Positions 39,150 through 48,129 of a stretch of DNA of 60,984 bases are shown piece by piece. The translations under genes were made by a program, and so were the position numbers. The first letter of the stretch is position 1; the number at the start of each line of letters is the position of its first letter. The notes beneath the pieces are model-generated. The model did not search any database. It saw nothing but the letters and a program-made list of their open reading frames with translations, and had not been told where the DNA came from. Origin of the DNA: Pseudomonas sp. (lineage in GTDB: Bacteria > Pseudomonadota > Gammaproteobacteria > Pseudomonadales > Pseudomonadaceae); the NCBI GenBank assembly GCA_030603065.1, contig JAUVYN010000011.1, positions 1 through 60,984 of the forward strand. The letters are read 5' to 3'.

Positions 39150-40151
39150 ATGAAAAGCAAGGTGATACTGGTGCTGGCGCTGCTCGCTGCAGTGCTGGTT
39201 ACCATTGCGGTCTGGCAGCAGGGCAGTGACCGAATCGAGGACCTTTCCAGTCGGCCACTGCTCGATGACGGCCAACTGGGAATCATCGGTGGTGCCGAGC
39301 GGATCGCCGTGGGCCGCGGCGCCAACAGTGTAGAGCTGGTGCGGGAGGGTGATGTCTGGGGTGTGGCGAGTCACGCGGGCTACCCGGCCCAGCGTGAGCG
39401 TATCGCTGCGCTGCTGCATGCAGTGCGTGGTGCGCGCATTGTCGAGGATCAGACTGCCAATCCGGCGCATCATCAGCGCCTGGGACTGGATCAGTCTGCT
39501 GATTCGGACAACCCGCCCCTGTCGGTGAGCTTTGCCGGCGGAGAACAGGAGCTGGGCCTGCTCTATGGTAATGAGGTTGGTAGCGGTCAGCTCGTGCGGC
39601 TCGTCGGGAATGATCAGGTATGGCTGGTCAATAGGCCTCTGACCATGTCGGTCAACAGTGCCGACTGGCTCGCGCTGGACGTGATCTCGATCCCCATGCA
39701 GCAGGCGGCTACGGCGCGCTGGACGCATCCCGATGGGGACGTGCTGGAGCTCGAGAAGAGCGGTGAGGGGGAATACAACTTTCGCGTCGTCGGGCTCGCC
39801 GATGAGCAGCAGGCAGGTAACGAGCGCTGGATAAACAGCATGGTACTTGCGCTGATCAACCTGCGTGCGCAGAACGTTGCACTGCGCAGTGATCTGGCTT
39901 TGGGTGAGCCGGAACTGCGCATGCATGTCAGCACCTGGGAAGGCGCCGAACTCGAGGCGAGTCTTTACGATCTCGACGGCCGATTCTGGTTGCTCATCGA
40001 CCGGTTCGAGCAACCGCAAGAGGGCAACCTGGGTGTCAACGCCGATCCACGCTGGGCATTCCAGCTTGGGATCGGGCAGGTCGAAAGCCTTGCCAAGCGC
40101 CGCGAGCACATCATTCGCACTCAGGCCGGCAGCGAAGCCGTTGCCGAGTGA
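39150..40151 (+). CDS. DUF4340 domain protein
   Basis: 333 residues. N-terminal membrane helix (2-21) then a repeated periplasmic fold typical of DUF4340, which accompanies GldG-like ABC systems. It is 9 bases after the GldG gene and ends at a strong hairpin, closing the four-gene operon. Function unknown; probably an accessory or substrate-binding part. Confidence 0.85.
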   Translation: MKSKVILVLALLAAVLVTIAVWQQGSDRIEDLSSRPLLDDGQLGIIGGAERIAVGRGANSVELVREGDVWGVASHAGYPAQRERIAALLHAVRGARIVEDQTANPAHHQRLGLDQSADSDNPPLSVSFAGGEQELGLLYGNEVGSGQLVRLVGNDQVWLVNRPLTMSVNSADWLALDVISIPMQQAATARWTHPDGDVLELEKSGEGEYNFRVVGLADEQQAGNERWINSMVLALINLRAQNVALRSDLALGEPELRMHVSTWEGAELEASLYDLDGRFWLLIDRFEQPQEGNLGVNADPRWAFQLGIGQVESLAKRREHIIRTQAGSEAVAE

Positions 40152-40158
40152 GCCCTCC

Positions 40159-40182
40159 CACCCCGGACGCCTGTCCGGGGTG
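40159..40182 (+). terminator. hairpin terminator after the ABC operon
   Basis: A perfect 10-bp stem (CACCCCGGAC / GTCCGGGGTG) with a 4-base loop GCCT, followed by the T-rich TCTCTTG. Begins 8 bases after the DUF4340 stop. Confidence 0.75.
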
Positions 40183-40186
40183 TCTC

Positions 40187-40214
40187 TTGCGCTTGCAGGC
40201 GCTTTGGCTAGAAT
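40187..40214 (+). promoter_or_regulatory. promoter of the cold-shock gene
   Basis: TTGCGC (40187-40192), 16-base spacer, TAGAAT (40209-40214). A start near 40221 would give a leader of about 140 bases before the cold-shock ATG, like the long leaders of cspA-type messages. Confidence 0.5.
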
Positions 40215-40362
40215 CGAAACTGACCTTCGGATAACACAAAGTGCTTCGTGCAGCTGCGGAGCAGGTTGTGTATCACTCATGGGCTTGTAGCCGGTGACGA
40301 AGTGTCGGTTGTCGCAGCAATCCGACGCTGCGAGCTGATCAATTGTTGTGGAGATCGAGGGA

Positions 40363-40572
40363 ATGGCCGAGCGCGAGACGGGCACCGTGAAGTGGTTCAA
40401 CGATGCCAAGGGTTTTGGATTCATCCAGCGGACCTCAGGTCCAGACGTATTCGTTCACTTCCGCGCCATTCGCGGTGACGGACACCGAACGCTGGTCGAA
40501 GGGCAGAAGGTCGAATTCACCGTCACCGAAGGCCAGAAGGGGCTTCAGGCGGAAGACGTCGCGAAGCTCTGA
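40363..40572 (+). CDS. cold-shock domain protein (CspA family)
   Basis: RNA chaperone of 69 residues. The nucleic-acid-binding motifs RNP1 (KGFGFI, 16-21) and RNP2 (VFVHF, 29-33) are intact. ATG 40363 follows GAGGGA; an in-frame GTG at 40348 is less likely. It resembles the CapB/CspD-type proteins of Pseudomonas. The long leader suggests control at the RNA level. Confidence 0.93.
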   Translation: MAERETGTVKWFNDAKGFGFIQRTSGPDVFVHFRAIRGDGHRTLVEGQKVEFTVTEGQKGLQAEDVAKL

Positions 40573-40584
40573 ACCGCTGGCTGT

Positions 40585-40608
40585 GCGGACCGGGCGATGC
40601 CCGGCCGC
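40585..40608. terminator. hairpin between convergent csp and trxC
   Basis: GCGG-A-CCGGGC / GCCCGG-CCGC with a 3-base loop GAT: ten base pairs with one bulged A. No T-run, but its place between converging genes fits a shared terminator. Confidence 0.5.
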
Positions 40609-40614
40609 TCCAGA

Positions 40615-41046
40615 CTATAGGTGTTGAGCGACCCACTGGCGAAGCTGGGCGGCGGGAAGGGCGCCGGCAATCCTGGCCACTTCCTGACCGCGCCGGAGTA
40701 TGAGCAGTGTTGGAATGCTGCGGATTGCGTAGCGCGCGGCAAGTGCTGGCTCGTCTTCGGTATTTACCTTCACCAGCCGTACCCTGGGTTCGAGTTCCGC
40801 AGCAGCCTGCTCGAACACCGGCGCGAACTGGCGGCACGGCCCGCACCAGGGAGCCCAAAAGTCTACCAGTACCGGCAGATCAGCCTGGGTATGCGCTTCG
40901 AATGCCGATGAGCCCAGCGCCAACGGCTTGCCGGTGAAAAGTGGTCGCTTGCAGGCGCCGCAAGTGGGCGCGGCGCTCAATCTATCGGCTGGCAGACGAT
41001 TTTTGCGGTTGCAGGCCGGGCAGGCCACGATGAGCGCCTGATTCAT
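40615..41046 (-). CDS. trxC: thioredoxin 2 (TrxC)
   Basis: Zinc-containing cytoplasmic disulfide reductase, 143 residues. Zinc cysteines C9, C12, C29, C32 and the active site WCGPC (C68, C71) are intact. In E. coli trxC is under OxyR; no OxyR site was recognised here. The unknown 127-residue gene lies 33 bases upstream. Confidence 0.95.
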   Translation of the reverse strand: MNQALIVACPACNRKNRLPADRLSAAPTCGACKRPLFTGKPLALGSSAFEAHTQADLPVLVDFWAPWCGPCRQFAPVFEQAAAELEPRVRLVKVNTEDEPALAARYAIRSIPTLLILRRGQEVARIAGALPAAQLRQWVAQHL

Positions 41047-41079
41047 CTTTGCAATCCTCCGTTCCGGTGAGGTGTTATC

Positions 41080-41463
41080 TCAAGGTTTCTGCGCCCAGAC
41101 GAATTCGGTTTCGCCTTCGGCGTTCACTTTCAGCCAGCGGTCTGCATCGGCTTCGCCATCGGATTCGGTCCAGCCGCCGACCGAGCAGCGCACTTCCTGA
41201 CCAGTGGCGGAATGCACTGCCCGGGCGCATTCCGCGTCGGTCGCCCAGGGTGTATCGGGACTCTCGAACCAGATACTCGCCCACTTGCCCGCTGCCTTGC
41301 GCACTATCATCAGCGGTATGGGGGTGGTGGTGGTCAGGATTCCGCGCTGGGTTTGCCCGGCGGGGGCCTGCAGTACAAGCGTGCCCACAGTGCTGCCGAG
41401 CCACTCGAGCAGGGCGTCGAGGTGCTCGTTACGCAGGTAGATTTCGATATCGGGTTGGCGCAC
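41080..41463 (-). CDS. conserved-looking protein of unknown function
   Basis: 127 residues, no signal peptide or membrane segment, rich in Trp (WLGST, KWASIWFES, GGWTES, VWAQ). Two cysteines. It is 9 bases after rlmA and 33 bases before trxC, all on the minus strand, so the frame is probably real and co-transcribed. I do not recognise a family. Confidence 0.6.
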   Translation of the reverse strand: MRQPDIEIYLRNEHLDALLEWLGSTVGTLVLQAPAGQTQRGILTTTTPIPLMIVRKAAGKWASIWFESPDTPWATDAECARAVHSATGQEVRCSVGGWTESDGEADADRWLKVNAEGETEFVWAQKP

Positions 41464-41472
41464 GGGGTATCC

Positions 41473-42275
41473 TCAGCTGCGTTGCAGGGTGACCAGACGC
41501 ATGGCGACCTCCAGGCCAGGCAGACCCTCATCAATGGCCTGTTGCTGCCGGGCGGGGGCACTACGTACTCCGTGCGGGGTCATGCCGATCAGGTTTGCCA
41601 TGTCGGTCGTGTTCAGGTTCAGAGGATAGCGCAGCGTCTCGTCGCTGACGACACGCAGTGCCTCCGGCAGATCCTTGAGCAGGTCCGGGGTCGGGTGAAC
41701 CTCGTCATACAGGGCCGCACGTAGTTGACGCAGGTGATCACCGTGAGGGCCGACCAGCAGAAGGTGTCCGCCGGGGCGCAGGGTGCGCAGGCACTCATCC
41801 CAGGACCAGGGGCTGAATACGCAGAGCAGCGCATCGACGCTGGCGTTGGCGATCGGCAGGCGTGCGCTGGAACCAACTACCCAGCGAATCGAGCGATCAC
41901 GCCGGCAGGCCTTGATGATGGCATCCTTGCTGATATCCAGCCCTCCCAGGGTCGCACCCTGCAGTGCTGCGGCCAGGCGGGCGGTGTAATAGCCCTCGCC
42001 GCACCCCATGTCCAGCAGCGATCCCGGAGCCAGGCCGCTGAATAGGCGGTTGATCGCTTCGCTGACCGGCTGGTAGTGCCCGGCATCGAGAAATGCCTGG
42101 CGACAACCGAGCATGGCCGGCGTGTCCCCCGGCTGACGGCTGTTCTTGTGCTGCACCAGCAGCAGGTTCAGGTAGCCCTGGCGTGCCTGGTCGTAGCTAT
42201 GGTTGTTCTCGCAGCGCCACTGCGCGCCCTGCTGGCTGAGCGGTGCATGGCATTGGGGGCAGGTCAGTTCCAGCA

Positions 42276-42276
<1 letters not shown>
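41473..42276 (-). CDS. rlmA: 23S rRNA (guanine-745-N1)-methyltransferase family protein
   Basis: 267 residues. An N-terminal zinc site (C6, C9, C22, H26) is followed by a class I SAM domain (LLDMGCGEGYYTARLA near 94-109). This pairing is typical of RlmA (RrmA). Its start overlaps the dapE stop in TGATG, so the two are translationally coupled. G745 versus G748 specificity is not decided by sequence, but RlmA(I) is usual in Gram-negatives. Confidence 0.87.
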
Positions 42277-43463
<1,187 letters not shown>

Positions 43464-44450
43464 TCAGGCCGGAGCTTCCGGCGCAGGCCAGCGCGCTTTC
43501 CGCCAGGCTCTGCGCTGCCTTTTGTCGAGAAAGGTCCAGGCGACGAAGCGACTGCGCTTGTTGCCCTGCGCCATCGCGATAGTACGCACGTCGCAGGCGC
43601 CGAGATGGGTGAGCTGGGTGGTCAGGGACGGCAGGTTCGCCGCCTTGGAGACCAGGCTTGAAAACCAGAATACTTGCTCTCGGCAGGCCACGCTCTGCTC
43701 GGCCATGCGAGCGAGGAAACCGGCCTCCCCGTCAGCGCAGTACAGCTCGTTGTGGCGACCACCGAAGTTCAGTATCTCGGCGGCCGAGCCGCGCAGGTTT
43801 CGCCATTTGCGCCGGCTGGCGTCGCGGGCCTCTTCTGCGCTGGCATGAAAAGGCGGGTTGCAGAGGGTGAAGTCGATTCGCTCGCCCGGCTGGATGAGAC
43901 CGTCGAAGATCGCCCTTGGGTCGGGCTGCAGGCGCAGGGAAATCTCGCTGGCCAGTCGCGGGTTTGCCTGGATCAGCTGACGAGCATTGTCCAGCGCTAC
44001 CGGGTCGATGTCGGACCCGATGAAACGCCAACCGTACTCGGCCTGTCCGATCAGAGGATAAATGAGATTGGCACCGGTGCCGACGTCCAGGCCGAGCAGG
44101 CCGGGGCCTTCTGGACGCTGACCATCATGGCTGCTGGCGAGCAGATCGGCCAGCGCGTGCAGATAGTCGGCGCGCCCCGGCACCGGCGGGCATAGATAGC
44201 CGTCGGGAATATCCCAGTCGTTTATTCCATAGTGCGCCTGCAGCAGCGCCCGGTTCAGCGCGCGGACCGCGGCAGGGTTGGCAAAATCCAGGGTCGGCTG
44301 ACCGTGCACGCCCGTGCGCATGTACTTCGCCAGCTCCGGTGCCTGGGCGATCAGGCGGGCGAAGTCGTACTGGCCCTGGTGGCGATTGCGCGGGTGGGGA
44401 CTGGCTGCGCCGGGTTTACGCGTGTCTGAAGGCGGGCTCGGACGAGGCAT
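43464..44450 (-). CDS. rlmF: 23S rRNA (adenine-1618-N6)-methyltransferase
   Basis: 328 residues. The SAM-binding LDVGTGAN is at 121-128 and the N6-adenine catalytic motif NPPF at 198-201. The basic, Pro-rich start (about 1-25) is usual for RlmF. It is divergent from tcdA across a 223-base gap. Confidence 0.94.
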   Translation of the reverse strand: MPRPSPPSDTRKPGAASPHPRNRHQGQYDFARLIAQAPELAKYMRTGVHGQPTLDFANPAAVRALNRALLQAHYGINDWDIPDGYLCPPVPGRADYLHALADLLASSHDGQRPEGPGLLGLDVGTGANLIYPLIGQAEYGWRFIGSDIDPVALDNARQLIQANPRLASEISLRLQPDPRAIFDGLIQPGERIDFTLCNPPFHASAEEARDASRRKWRNLRGSAAEILNFGGRHNELYCADGEAGFLARMAEQSVACREQVFWFSSLVSKAANLPSLTTQLTHLGACDVRTIAMAQGNKRSRFVAWTFLDKRQRRAWRKARWPAPEAPA

Positions 44451-44518
44451 GCTGTGTCTACTGCTGTTGGGATGGTGCGCAGTGTCCCACAGCCGCCGCG
44501 CGTATCCAACCGGGAGAC

Positions 44519-44553
44519 TTGTGCACAGTTCCGGTGGATGAACCTGTGGATAA
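44519..44553. promoter_or_regulatory. DnaA-box-like cluster
   Basis: TGTGGATAA at 44545-44553 is a perfect reverse-strand match to the DnaA box TTATCCACA. TTGTGCACA at 44519-44527 is a looser relative, one base from TTGTGGACA-like forms. The two are 26 bases apart. Binding is not shown, and single matches arise by chance. Confidence 0.35.
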
Positions 44554-44594
44554 CCGCAGGATAAGCTCTTCGGGCTGTCATCCAGTCACCGTTG

Positions 44595-44614
44595 CCGCTC
44601 CCTGAGCGGTTTTT
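44595..44614 (+). terminator. orphan intrinsic terminator upstream of tcdA
   Basis: CCGCTC-CCT-GAGCGG (44595-44609) followed by TTTTT (44610-44614). It is a plus-strand terminator, but no plus-strand gene precedes it: rlmF upstream runs the other way. It may end a small untranslated RNA or insulate tcdA. Confidence 0.6.
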
Positions 44615-44639
44615 GATCAGCCGCGAAGCGGCGCGGCGC

Positions 44640-44648
44640 TGATATAAT
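44640..44648 (+). promoter_or_regulatory. extended -10 promoter of tcdA
   Basis: TGATATAAT is a perfect extended -10 element (TGn-TATAAT), 25 bases before the tcdA ATG. No good -35 is present, as expected for this promoter type. A leader of about 20 bases with GAGGTAG follows. Confidence 0.6.
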
Positions 44649-44673
44649 CCCCGGTTACTGCATGAGGTAGCAC

Positions 44674-45450
44674 ATGGCAACAGATGATCCGCGTTTTGGT
44701 GGTATAGCACGCCTGTACGGGCGCGAGGGGCTGGCTCGGCTGCAGTCGAGTCATGTGGCGATAGTCGGTATCGGCGGCGTGGGCTCCTGGGCGACCGAGG
44801 CGCTTGCGCGGACGGGTATCGGCCGCATTACCCTCATCGACCTGGACGAGGTCTGCCAGACCAATACCAACCGCCAGTTGCCGGCCCTGCAGGACCAGAT
44901 CGGACGTCCGAAGGTGGAGGTGATGGCTGAACGGCTGCGCGCGATCAATCCAGCCTGCGAGGTCAGTCCGATCATGGATTTCGTGTCGGAAAAGAACCTC
45001 CCCGACTACATCACCAGTGACCTGGACGCCGTGGCCGACTGCATCGACAGCATCAAGGCCAAGGTTGCGCTGATCGCCTGGTGCAAGCGGCGCAAGATTC
45101 CGATCGTCACCGCCGGGGGCGCGGCAGGGCAGTTCGATCCGCTGCAGGTCAAGGTGGCGGATCTGTCGAGGACTACCAACGACCCATTGGCAGCCAAGAC
45201 CCGCTCGATGTTAAGGCGCAATCACAACTTCCCGCGGGCGGAGAGCAAACGCAGTTTCGGCGTGCCCTGTGTCTATTCTACCGAGCAGCTCACCTACCCA
45301 CAGCCCGACGGCAGTGTCTGCCGGACCAAGGTATTCGATGGCGAGGTGGTCAAGCTGGATTGCGAGGGTGGCCTGGGCGCGGTTTCCATGGTCACCGGAA
45401 CCTTCGGTCTGAACGTCGCAGCGAAGATCGTCGAGCGCCTGCTGCGCTGA
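44674..45450 (+). CDS. tcdA: tRNA threonylcarbamoyladenosine dehydratase
   Basis: E1-like ATP enzyme (CsdL/YgdL) cyclising t6A to ct6A at position 37 of tRNA. 258 residues; nucleotide-binding GIGGVGSW at 32-39, followed by LIDLDEV. The ATG follows GAGGTAG. It stands alone on the plus strand and ends at a bidirectional terminator facing dapD. It works on the product of the TsaB pathway, also encoded here. Confidence 0.94.
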   Translation: MATDDPRFGGIARLYGREGLARLQSSHVAIVGIGGVGSWATEALARTGIGRITLIDLDEVCQTNTNRQLPALQDQIGRPKVEVMAERLRAINPACEVSPIMDFVSEKNLPDYITSDLDAVADCIDSIKAKVALIAWCKRRKIPIVTAGGAAGQFDPLQVKVADLSRTTNDPLAAKTRSMLRRNHNFPRAESKRSFGVPCVYSTEQLTYPQPDGSVCRTKVFDGEVVKLDCEGGLGAVSMVTGTFGLNVAAKIVERLLR

Positions 45451-45463
45451 ACTTCAGGCACAA

Positions 45464-45490
45464 AAAAGGTCTGCACGAGGCAGACCTTTT
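45464..45490. terminator. bidirectional terminator between tcdA and dapD
   Basis: AAAAGGTCTGC (45464-45474), loop ACGAG, GCAGACCTTTT (45480-45490). The A and T runs make it work in both directions, ending tcdA on plus and dapD on minus. Confidence 0.9.
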
Positions 45491-45510
45491 CCGTCACCCA
45501 GGTTGCTGGC

Positions 45511-46545
45511 TCAGTTGTGAGCGTGCAGCATCTCGTTCAGCTGGATCGCACTCCTGTTGGTCTTGCACTCGATGGCGCCGGTCTGTGAATTGCGGCGGAA
45601 CAGCAGATCGGCCTGATTGGCCAGATCACGTGCCTTGACGATCTCTACAAGGTTGTCTGCATCATCCAGCAGGGCCACCTTGATGCCGGCCGTAATGTAT
45701 AGGCCCGCCTCTACCGTGCAGCGGTCACCCAGCGGGATACCGATACCGGCGTTGGCGCCGATCAGGCAGCCTTCGCCCACCGAGATCACGATGTTGCCGC
45801 CACCGGACAGGGTGCCCATGGTCGAGCAGCCGCCGCCCAGGTCCGAGCCCTTGCCGACGAACACGCCGGCCGAGATGCGACCTTCGACCATGCTGGTGCC
45901 CGCAGTGCCGGCATTGAAGTTGATGAAGCCCTCGTGCATCACGGTGGTGCCTTCGCCTACATAGGCGCCCAGACGCACACGGGCGGTGTCGGCGATACGT
46001 ATGCCCGCCGGTACCACGTAATCGGTCATCGACGGGAATTTGTCGATGCTGTGCACGTTGAGGGTTTCACCCTTCAGGCGCGCGGCCAGCTGGCGCTGTG
46101 GCAGCTCGGTGATGTCGATAGCGCCCTGATTGGTCCAGGCCACGTTCGGCAGCAGCGGGAATATGCCGGCCAACACCACACCGTGCGGCTTGACCAGGCG
46201 GTGCGAGAGCAGGTGCAGCTTCAGGTAGGCCTCGGGGGTCGAGGTAGGTGCCTCGTCGGTGGCCAGCACGGTGCACACCAATGGGCGGGTGCTGCTGGCC
46301 AGTTGGGCCACGACACCGGCCGCCTCGGCGAAACCGGCAGCCTCGATGGCGCTGGAGAGCGCCTCGCACTGGCTGTGACGGAGCTCGAGAGCCTGATTTC
46401 CGCCTGCGTAGCCGAGCTGATCCGCGATCACCTTGAGCAGCCCTGCGGCCGGGTGCAGGTGCGGCTGCGGATAGAAGACCTCGAGCCATTGACCGGCGCT
46501 GTTCTGGGTGCCGACGCCGAACGCCAGGCTGAAACATTCACTCAT
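45511..46545 (-). CDS. dapD: 2,3,4,5-tetrahydropyridine-2,6-dicarboxylate N-succinyltransferase
   Basis: Succinylates tetrahydrodipicolinate, entering the succinylase branch of lysine and diaminopimelate synthesis. 344 residues from ATG 46545 behind AAGGAA: this is the long Pseudomonas-type DapD rather than the 274-residue E. coli form. A left-handed beta-helix of hexapeptide repeats covers about 180-290. A longer frame to 46614 is rejected because it overlaps the YffB-like gene. Confidence 0.95.
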   Translation of the reverse strand: MSECFSLAFGVGTQNSAGQWLEVFYPQPHLHPAAGLLKVIADQLGYAGGNQALELRHSQCEALSSAIEAAGFAEAAGVVAQLASSTRPLVCTVLATDEAPTSTPEAYLKLHLLSHRLVKPHGVVLAGIFPLLPNVAWTNQGAIDITELPQRQLAARLKGETLNVHSIDKFPSMTDYVVPAGIRIADTARVRLGAYVGEGTTVMHEGFINFNAGTAGTSMVEGRISAGVFVGKGSDLGGGCSTMGTLSGGGNIVISVGEGCLIGANAGIGIPLGDRCTVEAGLYITAGIKVALLDDADNLVEIVKARDLANQADLLFRRNSQTGAIECKTNRSAIQLNEMLHAHN

Positions 46546-46573
46546 GGGGGGTTCCTTGAATACTGTGCATGGA

Positions 46574-46918
46574 TCAGTCGAAAGCTGTGGCATACCACTC
46601 GGGTTTGAAGCCAACCAGCCGCTGTGCGCCGGTATCCAGTACCGGTCTCTTTATCATCGAGGGGTTGGCCTGCATCAGCGCGATGGCCTTTTCCGTGTCG
46701 ATATTCTGCCTGTCCGCTTCGTCGAGCTTGCGAAAGGTCGTGCCCTGGCGGTTGAGGATCTTCTCCCAGCCATGCTCGGCACACCACTGACGCAGCACGC
46801 TCGGGTCGATGCCTTCCTTCTTGTAGTCATGGAAGCTATAGGCGATGCCGCGCTCGTCGAGCCAGGCGCGGGCTTTTTTCATGGTGTCGCAGGCTTTGAT
46901 GCCGTACAGCGTGATCAT
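46574..46918 (-). CDS. ArsC-family reductase (YffB/Spx-like)
   Basis: 114 residues with thioredoxin-like fold. The single conserved cysteine C10 in KACDTMKKA followed by two lysines is the ArsC/YffB signature. No arsenic genes are near, and YffB proteins are not proven arsenate reductases; a glutathione-dependent thiol role is more likely. It lies between dapD and dapC and its ATG overlaps the dapC stop. Confidence 0.88.
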   Translation of the reverse strand: MITLYGIKACDTMKKARAWLDERGIAYSFHDYKKEGIDPSVLRQWCAEHGWEKILNRQGTTFRKLDEADRQNIDTEKAIALMQANPSMIKRPVLDTGAQRLVGFKPEWYATAFD

Positions 46919-48117
46919 GTGGGCAATCCTTCTACATACCGGCGAATGCGCCAGGCCGCTTCGATACAGTCTTCCAGAGAGGCCACTAGCGCCATGCGTA
47001 CGCGACCGGCGCCCGGATTATACCCGTCAATTTCCCGGGACAGGTAACGCCCCGGCACCACCGCAACGTTGTGCTCGGCGAGCAGCTCGCGAGTGAAACG
47101 TTCATCGTCGATCGGCGTGCGCGGCCAGAGGTAAAAGCCCGCGTCCGGCCGCTGTACGTCCAGCACGTCGCCAAGGATTTCCAGCACCGCGTCGAACTTG
47201 GCCTGATACTGCTGGCGATTGTCACGAACATGGGCTTCGTCACGCCAGGCGGCGGCGCTGGCCAGTTGCGTCGGGATCGGCATCGCACAGCCGTGGTAGG
47301 TGCGGTAGGTCAGATAGGGCGCCAACAGGGCCGCGTCGCCGGCGACGAATCCGGAGCGCAGTCCCGGCAGGTTGGAGCGTTTGGAAAGGCTGTGGAATAC
47401 CACGCAGCGGCGGAAGTCGTTTCGTCCGAGGCTGGCACAGGCCTGCAACAGGCCCACCGGTGCTGGTGCGTCGGGGGCGTGAATTTCGCTGTAGCACTCG
47501 TCGGAGGCAATGATGAAGTCGTGCTCATCGGCCAGATGGATAAGTGTCTGCAGTGTTTCGATGGGTATCACGGCGCCGGTCGGATTGCCGGGGCTGCAGA
47601 TGAACAGCAGTTGGCAACGCTGCCAGACCGACGGATCAATGCTGGCAAAATCCGGGACGAAAGCGTTGTTCTGGTCACAGGCAAGATAATGTGGTTCGAC
47701 ACCGGCAAGCAGCGCGGCGCCCTCGTAGATCTGATAAAACGGATTTGGGCTGACTACCAGTGCGTCGGGTAGGCGTGAAACCGCTGCCTGGGTGAACGAG
47801 AACAGCGCCTCACGGGTGCCGGTCACGGGCAGCACGTTGCGTTGCGGATCCAGGCTCCCGGGAGCCAGCTCGAAGCGTCTGATCAGCCATTCGGCGATCG
47901 CTTCGCGCAGCTCGGCAAGACCTAGCGTGGTGGGGTATACCGCAGCTTTTTCCAGATTGGCGGCGAGGGTTTCCAGCACGAAGGGCGGGGAAGGATGCTT
48001 GGGTTCTCCGATCGACAGCGAGATGGCGCGCAACTGTGGGTTGGGCGTCACATCCGCGATCAGCTGGCGCAATTTTTCGAAAGGGTAGGGCTGCAATCGC
48101 TGCAGGTCGTTATTCAT
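46915..48117 (-). CDS. dapC: succinyldiaminopimelate aminotransferase
   Basis: PLP aminotransferase of class I, 400 residues. The PLP lysine is K246 in SLSKRSNLPGLRSG, and NPFYQIYEGA is typical of DapC. Genetic context with dapD and dapE supports the diaminopimelate role over other aminotransferases. It is 12 bases after glnD and overlaps the YffB-like gene. Confidence 0.92.
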   Translation of the reverse strand: MNNDLQRLQPYPFEKLRQLIADVTPNPQLRAISLSIGEPKHPSPPFVLETLAANLEKAAVYPTTLGLAELREAIAEWLIRRFELAPGSLDPQRNVLPVTGTREALFSFTQAAVSRLPDALVVSPNPFYQIYEGAALLAGVEPHYLACDQNNAFVPDFASIDPSVWQRCQLLFICSPGNPTGAVIPIETLQTLIHLADEHDFIIASDECYSEIHAPDAPAPVGLLQACASLGRNDFRRCVVFHSLSKRSNLPGLRSGFVAGDAALLAPYLTYRTYHGCAMPIPTQLASAAAWRDEAHVRDNRQQYQAKFDAVLEILGDVLDVQRPDAGFYLWPRTPIDDERFTRELLAEHNVAVVPGRYLSREIDGYNPGAGRVRMALVASLEDCIEAAWRIRRYVEGLPT

Positions 48118-48129
48118 TCCCGTTGATCC

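Noticed and set aside
38151-40424. 757-codon minus-strand frame across the GldG and DUF4340 genes
   Set aside because: Same codon-phase effect; the plus-strand genes have clear domains and operon structure.
44519-44553. Chromosome replication origin
   Set aside because: Only one exact DnaA box, no dnaA, gyrB or rpmH nearby, and no AT-rich region.
46574-46918. Arsenic resistance gene arsC
   Set aside because: No arsR, arsB or arsH nearby; sequence fits the YffB/Spx side of the ArsC family.
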